Shown here one piece after another: positions 1 through 9,045 of a stretch of DNA of 64,000 nucleotides. The stretch is from Melieria omissa (lineage: Eukaryota; Arthropoda; Insecta; Diptera; Ulidiidae): the NCBI GenBank assembly GCA_963971225.1, contig OZ020267.1, positions 70,221,718-70,285,717 of the forward strand. The letters are read 5' to 3'. Both the position numbers and the translations under genes were made by a program. Position 1 is the first letter of the stretch; each line of letters starts with the position of its first letter. The notes under the pieces were generated by a model. The model was given only the letters and a program-made list of their open reading frames with translations. It had not been told where the DNA came from and made no database searches.

Positions 1-252
1 GCGTTTCCAGGTACTTTTTGACCACTTTTGCGACGTGAGGCCGAGCATTGTCGTGTTGGAGGATGACTTTGTCATGTCGAAATCACCATTTTTAAAACGT
101 TGAAACCACTCCCGACACGTTCTTTCACTCAGAGCAGCATCACCGTAAGTTTCTGAGAGCATTCGATGCGCTTCAGCTGCATTTTTTTTCGAATTGTAAC
201 AGAAAAGTAAAACTTCCCGCAAATGGCGAGAATTGGGCACATAAACGGACAT
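1..252 (-). pseudogene. broken mariner transposase ORF
   Basis: From the ATG at 252 about 60 residues read cleanly and show the mariner-type N-terminus (VLLFCYNSKKNAAEAHRML, later CREWFQRFKNGDFD). At about 70-78 the coding frame changes: the next recognisable block, VILQHDNARPHVAKVVKKY, is in the +1 frame, so the deletion junction is out of frame. The first catalytic Asp and most of the catalytic core are gone. The product cannot be an active transposase. Any mobility would have to be supplied in trans. Confidence 0.85.
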
Positions 253-424
253 TTTCGAGCGTGAATAATACGAAAACAAGAACAACTGTCACTGAAACGG
301 CGATGACAATTCGTTAGGCACTGTCCACACTCACTTTAAAGGCATTACCATCTATGTATTTCAACCAGCCTCAGCCGGTACAGCCACCTATCGGAAAACG
401 GCGGAAGCAAAGTTGTACACCTGA
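1..424 (-). mobile_element. mariner element, 5' part, internally deleted, runs off the window
   Basis: Read on the minus strand, the element starts at 424 with TCAGGTGTACAAC, the terminal start typical of mauritiana-type (Mos1-like) mariners, next to the TA target dinucleotide at 425-426. A leader follows, then a transposase start codon at 252. The N-terminal helix-turn-helix region is legible to about position 73. There the sequence jumps to the HDNARPH block that surrounds the second catalytic aspartate of mariner transposases, and the element leaves the window at position 1. Roughly 185 codons are missing between the two parts. The 3' inverted repeat is outside the window. Family assignment is by motif recall only. 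Confidence 0.88.
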
Positions 425-525
425 TATATTAATTAAAAAATTAAAAATTTGCTTAAAATTTTTAATTCAGATAAATTAAAAATTTTAATTCAGATAAATT
501 AAAAATTTGTATAAACTTTTGAGAA

Positions 526-635
526 GTTTTACTGATAGAGAAATGAAAAATTTGTATACAATTTTGTATTTGCCTATCAGTATAATAGATACATAGTAAT
601 TGTATACAAATTTTTAATTTATCTATCAGTAAAAC
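526..635. repeat. near-perfect 38-bp inverted repeat (hairpin)
   Basis: The arm at 526-563 and the arm at 598-635 are reverse complements at 36 of 38 positions, separated by 34 bases. Each arm begins, reading inwards, with GTTTTACTGATAGA and ends TTTGTATACAATT. A partial third copy of the AT-rich inner part lies just upstream at about 465-515. It could be a very small MITE consisting almost only of inverted ends, or a remnant of something larger. A small-RNA hairpin is possible, but the AT-rich sequence gives no direct support. Confidence 0.8.
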
Positions 636-883
636 GTTCCCAATTTAATTTTTTTATGTCTTTAACATTAGTGTTTTATGGGAGGCAGCTAATGTCAGTC
701 GCTTCTAATACAATTTTTGTAAATTTATGTGGTATAAACTAACCCATATTAAAATCTGACTATGTATAATGAAAACAATATAACTACACATTGCTGAAAA
801 ATACTATGCCAACAAATTGGTTTATTGAAGTGAATTAAAGTCCTGCATGAATATATTCATTTTGGCGGCTACACTACTGTACA

Positions 884-1533
884 TACTGTACGGGTACTTG
901 GTATTCGAAGAATGCGTACAACGAAACGAATAGAAACGAGAACCAGCGAGCGTCGCTTCTCGTTTCTATTCGTATTCGGTGAAAGCGAACACTGCAGTGC
1001 TCGTATTCGGTGAGAAGCGAATACTGCAGTGCTCGTATTCGGTGAGAAGCGAATACTGCAGTGCTCGTATTCGGTAATCGATAACTTTGCGAAGTATTCG
1101 AATATCAACAGTTTCACCGAATATTTTTATGCGCAGTATGTCACTTTTCCATGTGTATACTTGTGCTGCGGTTGAAGTGGCTTATTAGTTAATACGCAAA
1201 ATGGAAATTATTGAAGAAAGTAGCATAAAAAATTAATCAATATTTATATAGAACATAAATATTTCTAAATAATCTTAGGAATAATAAAACAAGTATATTC
1301 GAATATATTCGAAGCAGTGTGTACTATTATTCGAATGCTTTTGTGCTCGTTTTCCCGCTTAGAGCGAATATGAATAAAGAGTGTACGTCTACTCGTTTCT
1401 GTTCGGAGCTTACTCGTACTCGAAGAGAGCTGTACTCGTATTCATTCGGACCGGTCCGCAGAGATGAAGTGAAGTATTCTATTCAAAAGCATTTGAATGT
1501 TTTCGAATAGCAAAAATGCATACTCGTGCAGTA
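884..1533. mobile_element. possible MITE of about 650 bp
   Basis: The ends are imperfect inverted repeats: TACTGTACGGGTA at 884-896 against TACTCGTGCAGTA at 1521-1533 (11 of 13 matching when one is reversed), with TATTCGAA motifs just inside both ends. The interior repeats the words TATTCGAA and CTCGTTTCTATTCG several times and contains a hairpin and a 32-bp tandem array. I see no clear target-site duplication, so the borders are uncertain. The short open frames inside are a by-product of the repeats. Confidence 0.35.
927..1075. repeat. hairpin plus 32-bp tandem array
   Basis: A perfect 16-bp inverted repeat (CGAATAGAAACGAGAA at 927-942 and its complement at 957-972) has a 14-base loop. It runs straight into three tandem units at 971-1001 (31 bp), 1002-1033 and 1034-1065, each of the form CGTATTCGGTGAGAAGCGAA followed by a CTGCAG-containing tail. 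A partial fourth unit lies at 1066-1075. The last two full units are identical, which suggests recent expansion. Confidence 0.9.
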
Positions 1534-4162
1534 ATACAATTTTTTTTTTAACATTACACAAATCGAAAATCGGTCATAAATGGGTTAAGCAGCAATGCGC
1601 CGAGACGCACCAAGTGGCCATCAAGTAATGAGGTAATGCAAGAAACTACAATAACAACTAAACCAAAAGTACCCAATCGCTAAGCAAAAAGTCGTAGTCG
1701 TCTGCGCGCTACAAAGTGATGGCCCAGGGGGGGTTTACAACAACCATTCAACAGCGAATCTCCAGCAAAGCCAAAATTTACAACGAAAATTTAAACAAAT
1801 TTCATTTTTGAAAACATAAAAATAGAAAACGATATAAAACATCGAACAATAAAACTGGAAACCAATTCGAAATGTTGAGCGCGCACACACATTTCAGTTT
1901 TTAAAGCGATAAACAAGTTTGCGCTGGACATGACAGCACCGCGTACACACACAGTTATATACACTGTAGGAGCAGGAGGAGGTGAAGCATGCGGCAGATC
2001 AACAGCAACAACAGCGGCAGCAGGTTTCTAGCTGGATCGCTGGAGATCTTTTTATAAGCACAACAAACAGCTGAACACAAGCAACCAGTGAGCGGCGCTG
2101 TTGACTATTCGCATGCGCTAAGGCTGGGTCTGAGTGGTAACATATATGGCCTAAACATATATATTTATAGGTTTTATTATTATTAGGTCAACGAGACTTT
2201 TATTGATACGTAAGAAGAACGTAGCTCGTTGGTACATTAATCAGTACAAGGTACTCGGAAAGAGCGCTGCAAAGTGTGCCACACTCATGCCAGCTGTAGG
2301 GCACTCAACCCCTAGAAGCGGATGGTGCTCTCTTCTGTGTCGTCTGCTTCTTTTCCAACTTCTTTCAGTATTCAGGTGATTAGCAACGCTGATTATGAAG
2401 CAGGATGACACCAACAGAAACAACAACTACGACTAACACAAAATGACGACGTTAAATAATGAAGGCAGATTTTTGCAATTGCTGAGCAGTGCGGCTGTTT
2501 TTGTCTAGCGATGATGTGATATTAAATTGACTAAATTTGGCAAATTGCTGCTTGGTACATCAGCAGAAAAAAGCGCAAAGTTTAGTGCGCTGTTGGTGGT
2601 AGTGTGCGCGCGCGCAGCTGGCGCGTGCAAGTGCACTTGAGCCACTTCCACTTGCCACCACCAGCCACTGGACAAGTGTAGCGTATATGGAGGAGACACA
2701 ACAAAACAATGACAACAACCAAGAAACGAGCGAAAATCTGCGGCGCCGCCTGCCTGTGTTCAGGAATGTAGCGCAATTAATTAATTTATATCGACGAGAG
2801 AGCAAAATACTTACGTGCCGTAATTACACAGCAGCAGAGAAACTGTTGCTGTGGCCGCTGCTCCACCCGCCGCCACCCCTACCGCGCACAGCTGTCGCGT
2901 ACACTTCGCAGTTGGTTTAATTGCGGCCGCAACTATTTTTATGTTGTATTGCGTTCTGCTACTCCCTTTCCGCTCCGCTGCGAATATTCTGTGTAATTTG
3001 TATATATTTCCTCGTCTTGTGTTGCACCACAACTTCTTGAATTCATGCGATGCTCGTACAACAACACAATTTGCAGCACTTTTCCTTTTTGAATGCTGCT
3101 TTTGCTTTTTAATTTTTTTAATGCTCTTATTAAAATTATGTTTGCACTAGTCTGCGCAACCCCCCCGAACCGATGGCAGCAGCGAACACTTCACTTTACT
3201 AGGCGCTACACGTTACAACAGTCCGCCCCTCGTGACGCTTCGACCACTTCACTGCTCCACTACAACTTCCATTTCCATTTCCATGTTCAGCCAACCACTC
3301 GGCATACCTACTTGCACAATTTTCATTCACACTTCATTTTCATTTCCACTTCGTCGTGTTATAGATTTTTCCATTTTCTTTATGCCGTGCTTTTTTCTTG
3401 CTCTTCCTTTAGGTCGTGTCAGATAGAGTACGCATTTTCAGCCGTTAAATGTTTACGTTTTCATATTATTCTGTAGAAAAATTGCTCGTTGTGTGTGAAC
3501 TCCAATAACTTGCTATGCGTTTCGTGTAAATTTAGCTAAAAATTCTTGTTAGAATGCACACAAGTTGAAAATCCAATCGCTACACAACACACAACCCCAA
3601 AAAACCGTAGAGATGCACCGAACAGACATCAACCTGCCGCTATGAGAAACTCGGAAAAACTGAAATGAATTCACGATGAATGTCTCTGCTTCTTCCTCCT
3701 GCCTCAACAGTACCTTTTTCAACAGGGTTGTAGTTTTCGGTAAATATATCACGACCAATTTACTCTTAGAGTGTGAGTACAGAAAATTTCTGAAAGAAAA
3801 TTCTTGTATATAATCAGAAAGCCGAGATTATGAATAAACGAGTTTTTGTAATTGTAGGTAATGTCAGAAACTAAAATGTTTTTATTGTACTACAAAGGCA
3901 GTACAACTAACATTTGTTGATATATTATAATATATTTCTCAAATGCTTGAGGATCATATTAGTCATAATAAAAACAGTTCTACCATCAGCTGGACAATTT
4001 AATAACATAAGCATTACTACAGCATCTGAACTTTAAAATATTCATGTGATTACTGATATTTCGTAAGTAAAGATATGTCAATGATGCATGCATATTACAA
4101 TTATAATTATATAAATTATGCATTATAATTATATAAATTATACAAATTATAATTTAATTCGG
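1534..4162. other. noncoding stretch upstream of the foldback element
   Basis: No supported gene. About 1590-2120 and 2560-3480 are less AT-rich than their surroundings and read like untranslated or regulatory DNA. The minus strand of 3160-3480 resembles a fly 5' leader, but no promoter or splice pair could be fixed. The open frames here are short, overlap on both strands and lack recognisable domains. From 3780 to 4150 the DNA is AT-rich, with a doubled ATTATAATTATATAAATTAT-like word near 4098-4140. Confidence 0.5.
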
Positions 4163-4654
4163 GAACAAGTGCAGAATAGCGTACCCTCCTGAAAAAAAAA
4201 TAAAAAAATTTGGCTGTATAGAGCTTGGTTTTGTGAATGTAACAAACTAAAAATGTTTCCTGGGAAACGCCTACGAAAGGCGTGGCACGGTGTCAAAGTT
4301 CAAAATGTTTATCATAAAAACTCAGTCAATTTTCTATCGATTTATTCAATATGGGTATTAAACGAAAGGTCCTTTTTCATACCTTCATTTTGGTGTACCA
4401 CATTATATACTTTATATGTACGAGTAAAAAATTATAAGCAAACAATTATTTTTTTTTTATAAAATTTACAAAACCCGATTTTTTTCTCGAAAAATCTCGT
4501 TATTAAGATACAAAAAAATGTACACTATATTATAGCGTGTAGAATTCTCTTTTCAATGAAATATAAAAACATACAGTTTTGTTTTTTTCAATGCGTGTTT
4601 TAATTAAATATCGCGCCTAACCAAAGAATTTCTGCCTTCAAGTACCTTTTGTGT

Positions 4655-4880
4655 GGCCGGCCTTCGGCCGGGCGCTTGAAAAATAACCCGCATGGGAGTC
4701 ACCACCACATCAGGCAACAGTCAGGCGCGCACAGTATTTTTTGTTCAAATCCATAGTTCCAAGCCATAGTTTTTTTGGCAATAAGTTTTTCCCACGAGGC
4801 CGGCCTTCGGCCGGGCGCTAAAAAAATAACCCTCATGGGAGTCACCACCACATCAGGCAACAGTTAGGTGTGCACAATAT
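4655..4880 (+). repeat. duplicated GC-rich hairpin module inside the foldback element
   Basis: Two direct copies of about 82 bp start at 4655 and 4798 (offset 143). Each begins GGCCGGCCTTCGGCCGGGCG, which folds as a CCGGCC/GGCCGG stem with a TTC loop, followed by a conserved stretch containing ATGGGAGTCACCACCACATC and AGGCAACAG. They differ at roughly eight positions. The GC-rich head stands out sharply in an element that is otherwise very AT-rich. Function unknown. Confidence 0.85.
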
Positions 4881-5235
4881 GGAAATATAAAAACTTTGAA
4901 CCTCGATATCTCGAAAACGAAGCGAGATATCGAAAAATTTTATTCATCATTTTCGATTTCGGTCAATCTATCTAAAAAGATCATAAACAAATGGCGGCGC
5001 CACGGAAACCGTAGAATCCCCTTGCAGGCAGATTCTTTTAATTCAATATAAATTTAAATATAAAAACAAAAAAAGTTCAAATGTTCTACATTTCATTGTA
5101 AAGAGAATTCCGTAGAGAATATATGGTAACAAATTTATTATATCTTCATTTGGTTTTTTTTCGAGAAAAAAATCGGGTTTTGTAAATTTAATATAAAAAA
5201 AAAGTTTTTGCTTATAATTTTTTACTCGTACATAT

Positions 5236-5322
5236 AAAGTATATAATGTATAATATATATAATATAATATATATATATATAAATAGTATATAATATATAT
5301 AATATATATAGTATAAAATAAA
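5236..5322. repeat. AT microsatellite in the right arm
   Basis: A run of TATA/ATAATATAT repeats in the right arm of the foldback element. The left arm has only a short equivalent near 4405-4420, so the expansion occurred in one arm after the element formed. Confidence 0.85.
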
Positions 5323-5575
5323 GGTATGAAAAAGACCTTTCGTTTGATACCCATGTCATATAAATCGATTGAAAATTGAATGAGTTATTTTGATAAAAGT
5401 TTTGAACTTTGACCCCGTGCCACGCCTTTTGTAGGCATTTACCAGGCAAAATTTTTAGTTTGTTGGACTCAGGAGCGAAACTTCTTTGTATAAGCATACT
5501 TATTAATTTTTCACGAGGGTACGCTATTCTGCACTTAAGCCTTAATTCGGTAGTCACGGATTAATTTTAACTTAA

Positions 5576-5658
5576 CCCTTTCAGTCCCAATGTCCCATAT
5601 ATTGGACTACAGCCCATACAATTCATACAAAACGCGTTTATTTTTATGTCGGAAAGGG
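5576..5658 (+). mobile_element. 83-bp TTAA-flanked MITE (piggyBac-like), copy A
   Basis: The element starts CCCTTTCAGTC and ends GTCGGAAAGGG and is bounded by TTAA at 5572-5575 and 5659-5662. A CCC...GGG unit between TTAA sites is the pattern of piggyBac-type elements. The body contains TCCCATATATTGGACTACAG. A second copy, inverted, is at 48440-48523. Confidence 0.8.
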
Positions 5659-5662
5659 TTAA

Positions 5663-5977
5663 TGACGCGTGCTGTAGTGAGTGCGTTATACAAAATTTAT
5701 ATCCGAAAGCAATAATTCGGAGATATTGTCTCAAACCCGGTAGCAGTACCAGAATAATAACTTTAATTGAAAAGCGGCAACATTGGTGTTCATGTTACTG
5801 TGAATGAAAACATCAGAAGCGGACAAAATAGGCGCAAACTTGTGGTTACGAACGAATTTCTTATTTTTATTCTTATCAACGGAAGTCAAGTTTTTTTTGC
5901 TGCTAGCGTTGTAAAATGAGTTTCCTAGGTGTGGTATAGTCGATAGTTTTTCCAAATAATTATTTCTCTAAAGCAAT
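5663..5977 (+). promoter_or_regulatory. 5' flank and presumed leader of Snm1
   Basis: This stretch lies between the TTAA MITE and the Snm1 start codon and must hold its promoter and leader. I see no TATA box at a useful distance and no convincing Inr or DPE, so a dispersed housekeeping-type start is likely. A TAA in frame at 5969-5971, three codons ahead of the ATG, closes the frame and supports the start at 5978. The base at -3 is A, favourable for initiation. Confidence 0.5.
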
Positions 5978-8500
5978 ATGTCCAATGTGGGAAAGATAAG
6001 ACTGCGCTGCCTGTCGGAGATCACGGAGCGTTCCGGCGAGCTAACGCACAGTGGTGAAATACCGACGCAGAGCGCTGAAGAAGGCCCATCGAGCTCAACA
6101 GCAGCGACAACACCAAAGAAAGCAGTAAAACGGCAGCAGAAAAGAACAGCGGCCGCAACTACATCCAAAAAGCGAGCGCCAAAAACCACCGAAGTGAAGG
6201 ATGAAGCTGTAGCCGGCGCGAGCGTCACCGCAAAAACCACGGCGAAGAAGAAGAGCACAGAGCTACCGAAAAACCAACGCTGCATCGATAACTATTTCAA
6301 GAGCTGTGCAAAGACTTACAAAGTTGAGCCCAACAAGGAAAACACGGCGACACTAACGCAGAGCACAAAGAAAAGTGTTCCGATACAAACAAAAACAAGC
6401 AAACGGCCAGCACGCGGACGCAAGCGTTTGTTTGATGCACGCGATGATAATGACACTGAGACAACGACAACAGTGACGAGTATGAGCTGCCTCAGCGAAT
6501 TGACGCCGCCGCGAACACAGCGTGAGCGACTTAAGCTGACAAAGCGCAAATCAACAAAAACCATAACAACAACAACAACGAAGAAAGCTAAGGAAGTAGA
6601 TGCGACAGTAATTGTGGACCTGTGCACTGACGATGAGGAAGTGGAGGTGGTAGTGGTTGAGCAACAGGAGCAGCAGCAGAAAGAATTGCAGCTGGAAACG
6701 AAGTGTGAGACTAAAGTTGATCTGAAAGTGAGCTGTACAACCAGTAAAGCTGCAAGTCCAACTCCAATTCCGTATCCTTTTATGGTCTCTATACCATCGC
6801 TTTCACTTGATGGCACAAAAGTCGCCGCCAAAGAGACTGAGACGACACTACCCACACCACCGTCATCCAGCAAAAGCAAGTCTTCGACGCGTCAAGACAA
6901 ACGAGTCGCTGCTAAGTCCATTGTAGATGCTGATGGAGCTGCCCCGACGCTTACGGCTCCCGCTCCTGTACCAGCGCCTACGCCCACGCCAGCTCCGCCC
7001 CCCTCCAGGGGGCGCGTACGCAAGCCGCGCCCGTGCCCGCCTTACAAGCTAGTCGCTGAAACTACTTTTGCGGTCGATGCATTTCAGTTTGGATGTATTG
7101 CCGGTGTGACGCATTACTTTCTGTCGCATTTCCATGCCGATCACTATGTGGGCCTGACACGCAAATTTTCCATGCCGCTATATCTCAGTCCAGTCACGGG
7201 TATGTGTTGCTGTTGTTGCTTGCGTTCATTTTTATATGTTGCACTTTTTGTTTACAGCGCGCCTGGTGCGCACCATGATCGGCGTGGAGCCGCAGTATCT
7301 GCACGAGCTGGAGCTGGGTGTGCCGCAGCGGATTGAGGACATCCAAGTCACAGCCATTGATGCTAATCAGTGAGTGTTCTCATGAGTTTGCGTTGCTCAT
7401 AGTTACAGTCAACTTCTATCGATATTCTCTTGGCAGCTGCCCGGGCGCCATTATGTTTGTCTTCCAGCTGCCCAATGGTAAATGTGTGCTGCATACGGGC
7501 GACTTTCGTGCGTGCGCCGAAATGGAATCTGAGCCGATTTTCTGGAACAACTGGATAGACACTATATACTTGGACACCACCTATTTGTCGGACAAGTACG
7601 ACTTCTGTACGCAGCACGAGAGCATTGATCGTGCAGTGGCGCTTTTGCAAGACTTTCGTGCCAAACACGTGAACACACGCATTCTATACGTCTGTGGCGG
7701 CTACTTGATTGGAAAAGAGAAGTTCTGGTCGGCGTTGGCCAGGGAGTTCGATCTGAAAGTGTGGACCGAACAGAATCGGCGCAAGGCTTTAAAGGCAATG
7801 GACTTGTATGAATTCCAGCAGCTGCTTTGCGACGATCCGCGACAGGCCCAGTTGCATGTAATCTCCATGGCCAAGCTGGGCTACCTGGTTGGTGCTGCAA
7901 GCAAATCCAAAAGTTCTAATTAATAAATGTATTTCTTCTCAGACGTTGTTGGACTACTTCAGACAGTTCCGTGACACCTTCGATGTGTTGTTGGCCTTAC
8001 GGCCCAGCGGCTGGGAGAAGAATAGTCGGCCTCAGTTGCGGGGCCAGATCAACATAGTCGGCATTGAGTATTCAGAGCATTCGAGTCACAACGAGTTGGA
8101 GCGTTTCGTGCGCTATCTGAAGCCGCGCGAAGTTATTAGCACAGTGCCGGTGGCACGCGACTTGATGGTCACTTGCAAAATACCACAAAAGTGGTACAAG
8201 TACGAGTCGTTATCAGGCAGGCAGCGCAACTTCCAGCCCTCTATAACGAGTTACATAAAAATGCGTCCGGCAGGTGTGCTGAAAACGCCCACCAAACGCA
8301 CCTCGCACTGTGTGACACCCACAAAATCGCTGATCACGACGAAGCACAATCTGTCACAGTTGAGCGTGCGTGCCATGGCCACATATTTGGGTGCAGAGGA
8401 ACCACAGCAGCCGTCAAACTCACTCGTGCTGGACTCGGCTGAGGAGGGCGTGCAAGTTGGTATTGCCGATGCAGATGCAGAGGACGATTGGCTGTCATAG
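5978..8500 (+). CDS. Snm1: DNA crosslink-repair nuclease SNM1A / DCLRE1A orthologue, four exons
   Basis: The exons are 5978-7199, 7258-7369, 7437-7887 and 7943-8500, giving 780 codons plus stop. Residues 1-345 are low-complexity, rich in K, T and P, with a PIP box (QRCIDNYF, 100-107) and a SUMO-interacting-like patch (VIVDL followed by acidic residues, 211-221). From about 355 the metallo-beta-lactamase fold carries HFHADH (His384, His386, Asp388, His389), NHCPGA (His445) and HTGDFR (Asp467). The beta-CASP part has YLDTTY (Asp491), a CGGYLIGKEK block near motif B and YSEHSS (His641). All metal ligands are present. Family knowledge: SNM1A is a nuclear 5'-3' exonuclease that digests past interstrand crosslinks and binds PCNA. 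No UBZ zinc finger is evident, unlike vertebrate SNM1A. A near-PIP motif (QPSITSYI, 693-700) lies after the catalytic core. The C-terminal tail ends acidic (EDDWLS). Artemis and SNM1B are less likely given the long N-terminus, PIP box and IGKEK motif. Confidence 0.95.
7200..7257 (+). other. Snm1 intron 1 (58 bp)
   Basis: Donor GTATGT at 7200 and acceptor TTTACAG ending at 7257. It interrupts a codon after its first base (phase 1) and joins SPVT to ARLVRT. Reading through it destroys the frame before the NHCPGA motif. Confidence 0.92.
7370..7436 (+). other. Snm1 intron 2 (67 bp)
   Basis: Donor GTGAGT at 7370 and acceptor TTGGCAG ending at 7436. It splits the codon of the metal-ligand His445 (CA|C), and splicing recreates the diagnostic DANHCPGA motif. 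Confidence 0.95.
7888..7942 (+). other. Snm1 intron 3 (55 bp), weak donor
   Basis: The donor is GTTGGT, well off the GTRAGT consensus. The branch-point-like TTCTAAT (7914-7920) and acceptor TTCTCAG (ends 7942) are good. It is phase 0 and joins MAKLGYL to TLLDYFRQF, which matches the SNM1 family spacing without a gap. Two nearby GT dinucleotides would break the frame. Retention adds 11 codons and then a TAA at 7921-7923, truncating the protein before beta-CASP motif C. Confidence 0.88.
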
Positions 8501-8807
8501 CTGAGCGACAACCACTTGTGCACAGACGCTCGGCTTCCCTTACGAGTTAAGGCTTTAAAATACTTCTAAGTTAAAAGCTTTAAAAATCGCATGATGCTGC
8601 ACGTTTTTTATGCGCATCGATACTATATTTTTATACACTTTCTTGTGACTACAAAGACTTGTAATAGGCAGAAGTTTATAACGTTGATAGAGAAGAGCCG
8701 TGTTATTCAATGTCTAATGAATCCAAGTGTTATTAAACATAAGTGAGAAATTCGTAATTAAGTATCGGTAAAGTAACAAACAGTGATCATAATTAAAATA
8801 AATAATA
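8501..8807 (+). promoter_or_regulatory. Snm1 3' UTR with poly(A) signals
   Basis: AT-rich sequence after the stop codon with two candidate polyadenylation signals, ATTAAA at 8732-8737 and AATAAA at 8797-8802. The second lies immediately before the TA-flanked MITE, so transcripts using it would end inside the mobile element. Confidence 0.6.
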
Positions 8808-9045
8808 CAGTCGTGTCTGGATATAGTGAACTAATTATTGCAAGGCCTGTTCACAGTACCGAGGTTGTTCACTATATCAAGGTTAACATTTCTGTTCAAA
8901 AACTCGCTTTATTTGCTCCAAATATCCTTTTTGTTTTTTGCTTGAAAATTTTTTTCCATATTTAGAGGCTCGATGTCAACATTTGGGTGTTCACTATATC
9001 GAGGTGTTCACTATATCGGGTGTTCACTGTACCCAGACACTACTG
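8808..9045 (+). mobile_element. 238-bp TA-flanked MITE (pogo/Tc1-like), copy 1
   Basis: It starts CAGTCGTGTCTGGATATAGT and ends with the inverted form (CTGTACCCAGACACTACTG), with TA on both sides (8806-8807 and 9046-9047). TTCACTATATC words are repeated inside both ends as sub-terminal repeats. CAGT termini on a TA target are typical of the pogo/Tc1-mariner superfamily. It has no coding capacity. A second copy lies at 57692-57925 in the same orientation. Confidence 0.9.

Larger units (their letters stand above)
4163..5541. mobile_element. foldback-type / Mutator-like non-autonomous element with long inverted arms
   Basis: The arms, about 4163-4590 and 5070-5541, are diverged reverse complements (each arm over 400 bp) sharing AGTGCAGAATAGCGTACCCT near their outer ends. 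The whole unit (1379 bp) is flanked by the identical 9-mer TTAATTCGG at 4154-4162 and 5542-5550. A 9-bp duplication is usual for Mutator-like and Foldback elements. The extreme ends (GAACAAGTG and GGCTTAAGTG) have drifted. The middle carries a duplicated GC-rich hairpin module. Both arms can be read as related short peptides (shared AWHGVKVQN), but this follows from arm symmetry, and there is no transposase. Confidence 0.85.

Noticed and set aside
4253..4462. Short related frames in both foldback arms as genes
   Set aside because: Their similarity follows from the arms being inverted copies. They are short, unequal in length and lack a known domain.
6316..6879. 187-codon frame antisense to Snm1 exon 1
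   Set aside because: It is the complement of the low-complexity Lys/Thr-rich coding region, with no independent evidence.
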